A stretch of DNA of 64,000 bases from assembly GCA_023055425.1 (NCBI GenBank), contig JALGPY010000033.1, positions 2,288,908 through 2,352,907 on the forward strand, read 5' to 3'. Shown piece after piece: positions 1 through 9,558 of the stretch; the first letter of the stretch is position 1; each line of letters opens with the position of its first letter. Both the position numbers and the translations under genes were made by a program. The stretch comes from Linanthus parryae. Taxonomy: Eukaryota > Streptophyta > Magnoliopsida > Ericales > Polemoniaceae. The notes beneath the pieces are model-generated. The model ran no database searches and was not told where the DNA came from. It saw only the letters and a program-made list of their open reading frames with translations.

Positions 1-2
1 TC

Positions 3-740
3 GTTAAACCACTGCCAGATTTGCTCAACATGTTGAGGACGGCTGAACAGAGCATCAACAAGGGTAAGGGCAAGGCCATTATGATGGTGCATAAAGGAAA
101 GGGTAAAAAGTTTGCCTCTTCCTCCAAGGGCAAAGGCAAGTCAGTTGCTAAGTCCAAGGAACAAGCCCTTAAGCCTGTTGGTGGGATTGCCAAGGTCGTG
201 ACTAAGGGTGAATGTCACTACTATAGTCAACCTGGACACTGGAGGAGGAACTGCCCAAAATATCTGGAGGACAAGCGGCTTGGAATAGTGATTCCACCAC
301 CACCAGGTATTTTTGTTGTAGATGTCAATTTAACTGTCTCTACATCATGGGTATTAGATACTGGATGTGGATCTCATATTTGTCGAAATATGCAGGATCT
401 AAAGAGAAGTAAAAGATTGGCTAAAGGGGAGGTAGATCTGCGCGTTGGGAATGGAGCAAAGGTTGCTACGTTGGCCATAGGCGTTTGCGAGCTATCTCTG
501 CCTTCAGGATTAGTTTTAGAATTAAATAATTGCTATTTTGTGCCTGCTATGAGCAGAAACATTATTTCTATTTCTTGTTTGGACAAGGAAGGTTTTATTA
601 TTTCAATAAAGAACAATTGTTGTTCCTTTTATTTGAATAATATTCACTATTTTAGTGCGCAATTATTTAATGGACTTTATGTCCTTGATCTAAGTAATCC
701 TGTCTACAACATTAATACCAAGCGGATTAAAAATAAATGA
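3..740 (+). pseudogene. Copia-1 gag C-terminus, zinc knuckle and aspartic protease (partial, frameshifted)
   Basis: The frame is already open at the window edge. It reads through a lysine/glycine-rich KGKGK region into a zinc knuckle at 213-254, where the second cysteine is tyrosine (codon 222-224); the other Cys/His ligands remain. The protease active site DTG is at 357-365, in the context WVLDTGCGSHIC. A GAG-pre-integrase region starts just before the stop. The stop at 738-740 follows one extra A in the A-run at 729-733; Copia-2 has one A fewer and reads on. Known role: gag forms the particle and protease matures it. The broken frame prevents a normal gag-pol fusion, and loss of a knuckle cysteine should weaken RNA packaging (inference). 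Confidence 0.93.
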
Positions 741-819
741 TTTAAATCCTGCTTATTTATGGCATTGTCGTTTAGGCCACATAAATGAGAAACGTGTATC
801 TAGACTCCATAAGGATGGA

Positions 820-3405
820 TTGCTAGACTCATTTGATTTTGAATCATATGAGACATGTGAGGCTTGTTTATTGGGAAAAATGACAAAGTCCCCTTTCAAT
901 AAGAAAGGTGAGAGGACTAGTGAGCAATTGGCGCTCATACATACCGATGTATGTGGGCCATTTGCCACGCCTGCCAGGGGTGGTTATGTCTACTTCATTA
1001 CGTTTACTGATGATTACAGTAGATATGGATTTGTGTACCTTATGAGGGCAAAATCCGAATCCTTTGAAGTGTTCAAAGAATTCAAGAATGAAGTAGAAAA
1101 GCAACTTGGCAAAAGTATTAAAGCTCTACGATCGGATCGTGGAGGAGAATACTTGAGCCAAGAGTTTGACGACTATCTTAGAGAGTGTGGGATTGTGTCC
1201 CAACTCACTCCACCCGGAACGCCACAATGGAATGGCGTGTCCGAGAGGAGGAATCGAACCCTATTGGATATGGTTCGGTCTATGATGTGTCAAACCGATC
1301 TTCCATTATCATTATGGGGCTACGCTCTATTAAGTGCAGCTTTTACCATTAATCGTGTTCCATCTAAATCAGTCATGAAGACACCATATGAGATGTGGAG
1401 TGGGAGGCGTCCCACACTGTCGTTCATGAGGATTTGGGGCTGCGATGTCTATGTAAAACGTTTACAATCAGACAAGCTAGGGCCTAAATCGGATAAGTGT
1501 AAATTTGTGGGGTACCCTAAGGAAACTAAGGGATACTATTTCTACAATCCAACCGAGAACAAAGTATTTGTTGCTCGGACCGGCGTGTTTCTAGAAAGAG
1601 AGTTTGTCTCTAAAGAAGCAAGTGGGAGGAATGTAGAACTTGAAGAAGTTCAAGAACCACAAATCACTGAACCGATTATGGAACATGAACAGGAATCACA
1701 AGCTGTTGTGGATCTACCTGTTCAGGTAACACAAGAGCTTCGTAGATCTAGTAGAGTGCGCCAGGAACCCGAGAGGTACGGACTTCTCGTAACTGATTCC
1801 GGTGACACGATGCTCATAGATGATGAGCCTACTACCTATGAGGAGGCCATGAATGGCCCAGACTCGCAGAAGTGGCTTGAAGCCATGAGATCCGAGATGG
1901 AATCCATGTATACCAACAAAGTATGGACTTTGGTGGAACCACCTGATGGGGCGCGGCCCATAGGGTGCAAGTGGGTCTTCAAGAAGAAGATCGACATGGA
2001 TGGTAATGTGATTACCTATAAGGGCCGATTGGTGGCTAAAGGATTCAGACAGATTCATGGTATTGACTATGATGAAACCTTTTCACCAGTCGCTATGACC
2101 AAATCCATCCGAATCCTACTTGCGATTGCAGCATACTACGACTATGAGATTTGGCAGATGGATGTCAAAACAGCATTCCTTTATGGGAATCTCCTCGAGG
2201 ACGTGTATATGATACAGCCGGAGGGTTTTGAGGATCCAAAGCAAGCCAACAAAGTGTGTAAGCTGCAACGATCCATTTATGGATTGAAGCAAGCTTCTAG
2301 GAGTTGGAATCGACGTTTTGATGAAGTGGTCAAAGAATTTGGCTTCATCAGAAACGAAGATGAGTCTTGTGTCTACAAGAAGGTTAGTGGGAGCTCTGTA
2401 GCTTTTCTGGTCTTGTATGTGGATGACATACTACTCATTGGAAACGACATTCCCATGCTGCAATCTGTAAAAGATTGGCTAGGAAAGTGTTTCTCAATGA
2501 AAGACTTAGGGGAAGCAGCCTATATACTTGGTATAAAGATCTATAGAGATAGATCTAAGAGGTTTCTAGGCCTAAGTCAAAGTACATATATTGACAAGGT
2601 GTTGAAACGGTTCAACATGCAAGATTCCAAGAAGGGATTCTTGCCCATGTCACATGGAATCACTCTTTCGAAGAGTGGTTGTCCTTCCAATGAGATTGAG
2701 AAGGAACGCATGAGTAGGATTCCCTATGCCTCGGCCATAGGATCCATCATGTACGCCATGTTATGTACTAGACCAGATGTGTCATATGCCTTGAGTATGA
2801 CAAGCAGATACCAATCCAATCCAGGTGAGAGTCACTGGATTGCTGTCAAGAACATCCTAAAGTACTTAAGAAGAACTAAGGATGATTTCTTGATGTTTGG
2901 CGGTGAGGAAGAGTTGCGTGTAAGGGGTTACACTGATGCAAGCTTCCAAACTGATAGAGATGACTTTAGATCACAGTCGGGATATGTGTTTTGCCTGAAT
3001 GGAGCAGCGGTGAGCTGGAAGAGTTCCAAGCAAGAGACGGTAGCTGATTCTACAACAGAGGCTGAGTACATTGCTGCAAATGGCGCAGCAAAGGAGGCTG
3101 TTTGGATCAGAAAATTTGTTTCTGAACTTGGTGTGGTTCCTAGCATTGCGGATCCAGTGGAGTTGTTCTGTGACAAATCTGGGGCGATCGCGCAATCAAA
3201 GGAACCCAGATCGCACCAGAAGTCCAAGCACGTGCTCAGGAAGTTCCATCTGATTCGAGATATTATCGATAGAGGAGACGTTCGGATATGCAAGATTCCT
3301 ACAGATGATAATCTGTCAGACCCGCTTACGAAGCCTCTCACGCAGTGGAAGCATGAAGGGCACACTAGGAGTATGGGCATACGAGATGCGCCAGATTGGC
3401 TCTAG
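820..3405 (+). CDS. pol: Copia-1 pol: integrase, reverse transcriptase, RNase H (open, 861 codons from first ATG)
   Basis: The homologous coding frame really begins near 730 (LWHCRLGH, the GAG-pre-integrase motif); 820 is only the first ATG after the frameshift. The integrase core shows D43, D106 and E142, a DD35E spacing, with the motifs HTDVCGP, LRSDRGGEY and NGVSERRN. The reverse transcriptase starts near residue 385 (WVFKKK) and has QMDVKTAFL and the active site YVDD at 2416-2427. RNase H carries GYTDASF and TTEAEYIA near the C-terminus. No internal stop interrupts the 861 codons. The protein would copy element RNA into DNA and integrate it. One oddity is CDKSGA in RNase H, where Copia-2 has CDNTGE. 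The gene ends 14 bases before the LTR. Confidence 0.95.
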   Translation: MLDSFDFESYETCEACLLGKMTKSPFNKKGERTSEQLALIHTDVCGPFATPARGGYVYFITFTDDYSRYGFVYLMRAKSESFEVFKEFKNEVEKQLGKSIKALRSDRGGEYLSQEFDDYLRECGIVSQLTPPGTPQWNGVSERRNRTLLDMVRSMMCQTDLPLSLWGYALLSAAFTINRVPSKSVMKTPYEMWSGRRPTLSFMRIWGCDVYVKRLQSDKLGPKSDKCKFVGYPKETKGYYFYNPTENKVFVARTGVFLEREFVSKEASGRNVELEEVQEPQITEPIMEHEQESQAVVDLPVQVTQELRRSSRVRQEPERYGLLVTDSGDTMLIDDEPTTYEEAMNGPDSQKWLEAMRSEMESMYTNKVWTLVEPPDGARPIGCKWVFKKKIDMDGNVITYKGRLVAKGFRQIHGIDYDETFSPVAMTKSIRILLAIAAYYDYEIWQMDVKTAFLYGNLLEDVYMIQPEGFEDPKQANKVCKLQRSIYGLKQASRSWNRRFDEVVKEFGFIRNEDESCVYKKVSGSSVAFLVLYVDDILLIGNDIPMLQSVKDWLGKCFSMKDLGEAAYILGIKIYRDRSKRFLGLSQSTYIDKVLKRFNMQDSKKGFLPMSHGITLSKSGCPSNEIEKERMSRIPYASAIGSIMYAMLCTRPDVSYALSMTSRYQSNPGESHWIAVKNILKYLRRTKDDFLMFGGEEELRVRGYTDASFQTDRDDFRSQSGYVFCLNGAAVSWKSSKQETVADSTTEAEYIAANGAAKEAVWIRKFVSELGVVPSIADPVELFCDKSGAIAQSKEPRSHQKSKHVLRKFHLIRDIIDRGDVRICKIPTDDNLSDPLTKPLTQWKHEGHTRSMGIRDAPDWL

Positions 3406-3419
3406 TGCAAGTGGGAGAC
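3406..3419 (+). other. Polypurine tract of Copia-1
   Basis: The purine-rich run TGCAAGTGGGAGAC lies directly before the TGTTGG start of the 3' LTR. It is the expected plus-strand primer site. The same run precedes the Copia-2 3' LTR, and its complement borders the Copia-3 LTR. Confidence 0.85.
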
Positions 3420-4851
3420 TGTTGGAATAGATGCCCTAGAGGCAATCTAGTTTAGTATGAATTTGTAATTGGCTAGAAATTCATTTATTATTTATTGGAT
3501 ATTTAATATAATAAAGTCCTTAGATTTACAATTGTGTTGTTTATCTTAAATATCCCTAGTCAAGTATAATGATTAAATGGGACAATCATCTATAGACTAG
3601 TATGGGGTTGGATTGATATGGAGATATCACGATCCAACACATAGGTGTGCATTACGGAATGTTGCACTGGATTGACCCATTACCGAGAAGGCTACATACA
3701 CGTTATGTTGAGTCACAAGTGCTTCTCGGGTACAATGGTATTGTCATCCTTAGACTTGAAGTCACTAGATATTCTAGTTGTGGATCATTGTGATCTTGGT
3801 AGCGTTAAACGCTACACCGTAACTGGGTAGTTATAAAGGCGTGTACTGGATACAATGAGAAGCAAGCTTAGAGATCGTAGTGGACGTAGAGAGGATTTGC
3901 CCCTCCCACATAACGGGAGCAAATATCCAAGGCCACTCGAGGATAGTGCTTATAGAATGTCTGGCCAGACTCAAATAAATCAATATATGGGATATTGATG
4001 TTATTTGCACGAATAAGGCTATTCCATGGATCGAGAAACTAGGGATTGGATATACGAGTGTGACTTGTATGTCTCGTGTCCAATCCGGATATGGAGGCAA
4101 AGGGATGAGACAATTACTTGTACAAGGTTGTCTAGATGACTATTCTATTAGTTGGCTAGAATGGATGTTTTGCTAGAAACCGCTCCATATTAGCAAAGAG
4201 TTGCTACCAACTAGATAGAACCTATGGGGTCACACGCTATATAGAGTTGTACTAGATTGTGGAATTAATTAATTGGATTAATTAATTAGAAGGATCACTT
4301 TGCAAACCCTTGCAAACTTAGTAGGGACTAATTTGCAAGGAAGGGACTAAATTGAATTCTAGTAGGACTAGAATAAGTCCTTTAGGTAGTTAACAAGGAG
4401 TTGTTGGACTATATAAAGGACCCTCCTCCTTCCTTCCCTACATACTTTATGCTCTAGAGAGAACATAACAAGAGTAGGAGAGAACAAAGGAGAGAGAGAG
4501 AGAGCAAGCAAAGAGGGACGCCGCCCCTATTGCCGCCGCCCCTTGTCCCCGACGCCACAAAGGGCCGAGCCCCCTTTTGGTGTCTCGTTTTGCGTGATTC
4601 CTTCACCCTCCTTTCAATCCGGGCTAGCACCAAGGAGATTGGAGATCTAGGAACAACTCTAGGCGTGGATCAACTATAGAGAACGTGACACTATTCGCGT
4701 TTGAAGTCATCAAGGAGAACCCAAAGGTGTGTTTATGATTTCTTGCCTTTACTATCGTTATGCATCTAGACTTGTGATCCTTGGAGGGTTTTGCATGGTT
4801 GTTTGTTTGATTATGCTTCCGTTTGCGCGATCCATGAATCAAAACCCTACA
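3420..4851 (+). repeat. Copia-1 3' LTR (1432 bp)
   Basis: It starts TGTTGGAATAGATGCC and ends CCCTACA, so it has the TG...CA termini of an LTR. It aligns along its length with both Copia-2 LTRs. Features inside are an 8-bp-arm palindrome GTAGCGTTAAACGCTAC at 3799-3815, a TATA box TATATAAAG at 4410-4418 within a conserved GGACTATATAAAGGA block, and a GA-rich then GC-rich stretch after it, typical of the transcribed R/U5 part. Confidence 0.95.
4410..4418 (+). promoter_or_regulatory. LTR TATA box (Copia-1)
   Basis: TATATAAAG is conserved at the same LTR position in Copia-2 (49338-49346 and 56407-56415), in the LTR fragment (5896-5904) and, on the minus strand, in Copia-3 (19064-19072). Retention in every copy supports a core promoter role. 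Activity is not shown. Confidence 0.7.
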
Positions 4852-5750
4852 TAAATCCCCTTACTACCGTCTCTTTCATTTCCGGCAAGACCCATCCCCG
4901 ATATCCACCACCACAATCTCCGTCTACGATTAGCGGCGACAATCACCGAACAAACGTCAACACGGCACCACAAAATTCCCTGTCATCAAGCATCTCACCC
5001 ACCAGCATCGAAATCAACCAGTCCTCTGCGTTCACCACTTCGAACCCAATTCTCCATAACCCCTTCAAACCCGTTCTCCCATAATCAAGAATTGAAGCTC
5101 TTCGAACACCCAACACAATCTGGCGCTGTCGATCGGGCCAATTGAATAGCCGGGGATTATTCGAGGTTTTAATGGGTGCAGTTATTTTAGAAGGTGAATT
5201 TTGATTGTTGGGTTTTGTCTGGCTTCATTTGGTGTTTGAGTGTTGACGATAGTGATTGACGTGGTCAAAGGTTGTGGTCAAGCAATAGATAAATCTCGAT
5301 TTGGTGTAGGTCTGGTGTAGTTTCGATGAGGAGTCCTTGAACTCTCTACTTGTGGTATTTTTCATAGAGCGGACAATTGTTCGTGACTCCGTGCATTCAA
5401 GAAAACAGAGAGTAAGATAGGTCGTGAAGGTTTCGTGGACTGGGGGGGTATTGACGCTGGTGGGTTGAGAACGACGGTGGTGGTGGTTTTTTGTGGTGGG
5501 TTAAGCTGGTGTATGTGTGTGGCGATGTCGATCGGGAAGTTCGGAAGAAGTGGGTTGGAATGGTGGTGGTGGTCAGGAGAGGGAGAGAGGCGTATAGGAT
5601 TGAAATAGAACTGATGTTGGAGGTAATTTGGTAACTTTGCTGATTACCGTTAGTGAAGTTAGAATTAAGGGTGTCTTCTGATGATTGGCAAAAAGTAGGG
5701 GCTGTCATTGCATATTTACGAAAACCCGAGGGTAATATGTGTAAATTACC
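4852..5750. other. Unassigned sequence between two copia LTRs
   Basis: This stretch has no recognisable gene. It holds S/T/P-rich open frames on both strands (for example 5397-5753 minus, 118 codons) that look like low-complexity read-through. A hairpin with 7-bp arms, GGGTAAT...ATTACCC, sits at 5731-5752 next to the LTR fragment. It may be old mobile-element or promoter-like DNA, but I cannot assign it. Confidence 0.4.
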
Positions 5751-6320
5751 CATTAATTAATATGATTAATCAAATAGAAGGATCACTTTGCAACACCTTG
5801 CAAACTTAGTAGGACTAATATGCAAGAAAGGGACTAATTCGAACTCATGTTGGATTAGGAAGGGCCTTTAGGTAGTTTACAAGGAGTTGTTGGACTATAT
5901 AAAGGATGCTCCTAGCTTCCTTCCCAAACTAATGCTCATAACAAAAGTGGAGTGGGAGAAAACAAAGGAGAGAGAGCAAGACACAAGGAGGCCAAACCCG
6001 ACCCCCTTGGTCCGCCCCCTACCCGTCGGCCACAAGAGGAAGCCGAAAGCTTCCTTTGTGATCTCGTTGCGTGATTTCTTCTTCCTTTTCCTCCGGTCCA
6101 AGCTAGCACTAAGGAGAAGGAAGATCTAGATCTCAACTCCAGGCGTGGATCAACCGTAGAGACGTGACACAATTCACGTTACAAGTCATCACGGGAGAAC
6201 CCTAAGGTGTGTAACATGATTCTTCCTTTACCATCGTTATGATTCTCTTCATGTGATTTTTGAAGGGTATTTAATGGATAATTTATCTTTCCTCTGCATA
6301 TCCATGATCAAAAACCTACA
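5751..6320 (+). repeat. 5'-truncated copia LTR fragment
   Basis: From the TTAATTAA-rich segment through AGAAGGATCACTTTGCAA, the TATATAAAG box (5896-5904), the GA-rich stretch and the final AACCTACA, this matches the last ~570 bases of the Copia-1 LTR with many substitutions and small indels. The first ~830 bases of the LTR are missing and no internal region follows. It is an older, separate insertion, possibly a solo LTR later truncated. Confidence 0.88.
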
Positions 6321-6707
6321 ACTATTTAAAAATTAACCCTTCGGTGTCGTTTGGGTAGAGTATAAGGAGGGAGCATAAGATAAGTTATACCCTCTCTTAT
6401 TTTTATCAAGTGTTTGGGTGCCGAATGAGAGAGGGAATAAGTTATGTTGCCTTATGCCGATGGAGCTTTCAATGAACAAATTTTATTCCTCCAATATGGA
6501 GGTATAAGGTCGGGTAAGAAAATATAGCATATTAGGTTGCTGGTAGGTTGACAAAAATACCCCCACAAACTATCTAATTTCCTACCCTTGTCCCCAAATC
6601 TTATCATTTTGGATCGATAACTATTGTTTTTAGGTTGATAACTATCATTTTGGAGTAGGTCCTCATGAGTTTGTTAAATATTACTTTGATATTGCATAAC
6701 ATTATTT

Positions 6708-7644
6708 GGCACCGCTTTCTTTACCTAATTTAGGGACTATTTAGTTAATTTTAGAAAAAGATCAAAAAGTTGCATACTTTGACATTGTTAAATTTTATAA
6801 AAAATTGTAGGTAACTTTTTTTAGAAAAAAGTTTTTTACTTATGTTCTATTTTAGCTCCTAAAAAGTAGTTTTTAGGAATAAAAAATAAGAAAATTGAAG
6901 TTAGAAAAAAGTAACTTTTTTTAGGCCCTGCTTTCTTTGTCTAAATTATGTGACTTTTAACTTTTTTTAGGTCTTAAAAAAGTTCTAATTTATTCATTTT
7001 CGTTACGATTTATGTTACGTAACTTTTTTACATTTTTAAAAGAATAAAAAAAGTTAATTTCTTATAACTTCAACTTTTTTTACTTTTTACGCCTAAAATT
7101 TACTTTGTAGGAGCTAAAATAGAACATGCAACATTTTACTAAAAAAAATTTACTTACACCTTTTCAGAAAGTTTAACAATATCAAAGTAGGCAAATTTTT
7201 AACTTTTCTCCCCAAATTAAGGTAAAAAAAGGAGAGCCTTCTTTGCCTAATTTTAGGTCATAGAAAAAGTTCCATTTAATTCCTTCTTCGTAGAATCTTT
7301 TTTAGATAATTTCTTTACCTTTTTTTAAGACTAAAAAAAGAGAAAAAAAGTTGGTTATTTTTAACTTCAACTTTTGTTACTTTTTACTAGCCTTTTTTTG
7401 TAAAACTAAAGAAAAAAACTTTTTAGAAAAATTAATAGTAGCAAAGTAAGCAATTTTTGTACCTTTTTTTAAAAAAAATGTAAAAAGTGACTTGAATTAG
7501 ACAAAGAAAGCAGGGCCTTAGTCTTATAAAAAGGTAAAGAAAAGTTACGTAACATTAACTGTAACGAAAATGAGTAAATTAGAACTTTTTTATGACCTAA
7601 AAAAATGTAAAAGTCGTATAATTTTGGACAAAGAAAGCAGGGCC
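6708..7644 (+). mobile_element. Tourist-like MITE (outer copy) split by two further copies
   Basis: The ends are GGCACCGCTTTCTTT and, reversed, GGCCCTGCTTTCTTT, flanked by TTT at 6705-6707 and 7645-7647. The left part (6708-6923) resembles the left half of the free-standing MITE at 8191, and 7518-7644 resembles its right half. Everything between is a later insertion flanked by TTA. The sequence is very AT-rich and has no coding capacity. Confidence 0.65.
6924..7517 (-). mobile_element. Tandem pair of the same MITE inserted in the outer copy
   Basis: The block starts GGCCCTGCTTTCTTTG and ends CAAAGAAAGCAGGGCC, with TTA on both sides (6921-6923 and 7518-7520). It appears to contain two head-to-tail copies in reverse orientation, about 6924-7237 and 7232-7517. 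Each shows the right-half motif first and the left-half motif second, compared with the copy at 8191. The inner junction near 7231-7240 (GGAGAGCCTTCTTT) is degenerate. Confidence 0.6.
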
Positions 7645-8190
7645 TTTGAGTATGTATAACTGAGATAAATATGAAGACATTTTACCGTGCTTGCCGAAAT
7701 TTTTTGTTGGTTTAATTTAACTTATTTATTGTAGTTTTGTAACACCATGCCAATAAGTACTAGTAATTTATAGTCCATACTTTGCTATTGCCATGTTGTA
7801 TCCATGAATATCTGTTATACTTGCATGTTACTACAAGTTTATTTCGCGTATTATTTTGTATACATTTTGACAACGTCACTATTGTGTAGAAAAAAGAGTA
7901 TTAAAATATTAACATAAATACTAATACATTTTGTATACATTTTCCTCATCAATTTGAAATATACAATCTTTTATACAAAATAAAATGGTGTTACAGTTAT
8001 TTTGGCACATATGATGCCTCATATCCTGAATCATATCCGACATCACCCAAACACGGACAGCCAGCATATCTTATTAGGCCTTATCAGACAACATTCATAT
8101 CCTTGTTCATATCCCAACATAAACCTTATCCCTACATACCATATCCTCTACCCAAACAAGGCCTTCGTGTAATTATCACCTCGCCACTAA

Positions 8191-8527
8191 GGCCCTGCTT
8201 TCTTTAACTAAATTTAGGTTACTTTTTATCTTATTTTAGAAAAAAAGATAAAAAAAAAAATTGTTTACTTTGTGCCTAATAATTTTATAAAAAGTTTTAG
8301 TTACCTTTTTAGTAGAAAATGTTGTTTACTTATATTCTATTTTATCTCCTAAAAAGTAGGTCTAGAAAAAAACATCAAGTTGGAAAAAACTTATTTTTTT
8401 TATTCTAATAAAAAGGTAAACAAGTTATCAGACATACATTTTAACGAAAATGACCTTATTAAAACTTTTTATGACTTTTAATAAAAGATAAAAAGTGGCC
8501 TAAATTTAGGCAAAAGAAAGCTAGGCG
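8191..8527 (+). mobile_element. Tourist-like MITE, single intact copy (337 bp)
   Basis: The terminal repeats GGCCCTGCTTTC and, reversed, CGCCTAGCTTTC are flanked by TAA at 8188-8190 and 8528-8530. A 3-bp TAA duplication with GGC-starting termini is the pattern of PIF/Harbinger-derived MITEs. There is no coding capacity. It is the best reference for reading the nested cluster at 6708-7644. Confidence 0.72.
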
Positions 8528-8530
8528 TAA

Positions 8531-9558
8531 ATGACTAAACCATGCTTTGTCAATTCTTTCTATGCTGAAAATGACGGGGGTAATTGGAAAAATACCCGTA
8601 TGTGAATTGGTATTAGAAAAATGCATTCGGAAGGATTGGTATTTGAAAAATACCCTCCTTTTTAAACACTAGGTAACAACTTTTGTTAGCAGGGGTAGTG
8701 GGACCATCTGTTTCTCTCGTCTTCATCTCTCTCTCTCGTCTCCAATTTTATTGTCGTCTCCATCTCTCTCTCGTCTCCAAAAACAAGTATCTCTCGTCTC
8801 CAAACACATGGGGAGATTTGTTAAATGACTCTGCTACCCTTGTCACCTCGAAACAAACCCTAAAAAACGCGTACCCTCTCTCTAACATTGAACTGTTTCT
8901 ATCTACCTTAACCTACCAAGTACAGTTGAATTTACTCCAACCGTAAACTTTATGAATGTATACCTTAAACTCCTCAAGAATATGGCTCATTTGTCACTCT
9001 CATTGGCTCCAGTTCTCCCATAGAAGTTTCCCATTTGTCTGTACAAGTCTCTATCTTTCCCCACTTTTGTTCTTCAGCTACGATAAAAACTAAAGCTCTC
9101 ATCTTTGTGTGCTTTTGTCCTTCCTGTAGATCACAGGACTCTAAAATATATGGTATTCTCATTTTTTTGCTTTCATCCTTCTAATATGTTGATCACACTA
9201 CTCTAAAATGTATGGTAAAAACTGAAACTCTCATCTTTGTGATGTGTTCTTCATTCTGGGTTTGATGTGTGTTGTTGTATGTGGAGATACTGGGACGAGT
9301 AGATTCATCGGCTCTGTCTTCTCAAAATACTGAGACAATACATATGCTCGTACGAGTCTAACACGTTCACAACTGGGAAGAGCAAGAACTGCCACACTGG
9401 GAGGAGTAATATCCCGTCTGGCATTTAAATCACATACGAGAGATGACTCGTCCCAGTCTTGCATGTGAAGGACTAGTACAATTAAGATACTCATCTATGT
9501 ATTCTTCATGAGAAGACAAAGACGAGTATCTAACACGTGCACAACTGGGAAGAGCAAG
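8531..9558. other. Unassigned CT-rich sequence with local duplications
   Basis: It contains a CTCTCTCGTCTCC-type repeat (about 8712-8805). A partial duplication follows: AACTCTAAAAT-like and CTCTCATCTTTGTG segments occur near 9083-9155 and again near 9191-9250. A 30-base direct repeat occurs at 9357-9386 and 9529-9558, the second copy touching the LTR that starts at 9559. No gene is recognised. Confidence 0.4.

Larger units (their letters stand above)
1..4851 (+). mobile_element. Copia-1: Ty1/copia LTR retrotransposon, left end outside window
   Basis: The visible parts in order are the end of gag, zinc knuckle, protease, integrase, reverse transcriptase, RNase H, a purine tract and a 3' LTR. 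Integrase before reverse transcriptase is the copia order. The 5' LTR, primer site and most of gag lie left of base 1. The 3' LTR ends in CA at 4851; the next five bases, TAAAT, would be the target duplication, but its partner is out of view. Copia-2 (48347-56839) is a close relative and serves as the internal reference for the breaks described here. Confidence 0.97.
6343..8163. mobile_element. Inverted-repeat DNA element with nested MITE cargo
   Basis: The left end GGTGTCGTTTGGGTAGAG and the reverse complement of the right end, GGCCTTGTTTGGGTAGAG, match at most positions, and the similarity continues with TATAAGG versus GATATGG. Three-base copies TTC flank it at 6340-6342 and 8164-8166. No transposase frame is visible. 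Without the 6708-7644 insertion it would be about 880 bp. A 3-bp duplication and GGCCTTGTTTGG-like ends resemble PIF/Harbinger (Tourist-type) elements, although those prefer TWA targets, so the family call is tentative. Confidence 0.55.

Noticed and set aside
5397..5753. 118-codon minus-strand frame as a host gene
   Set aside because: Low-complexity S/T/P composition, no domain, and it runs to the edge of an LTR fragment.
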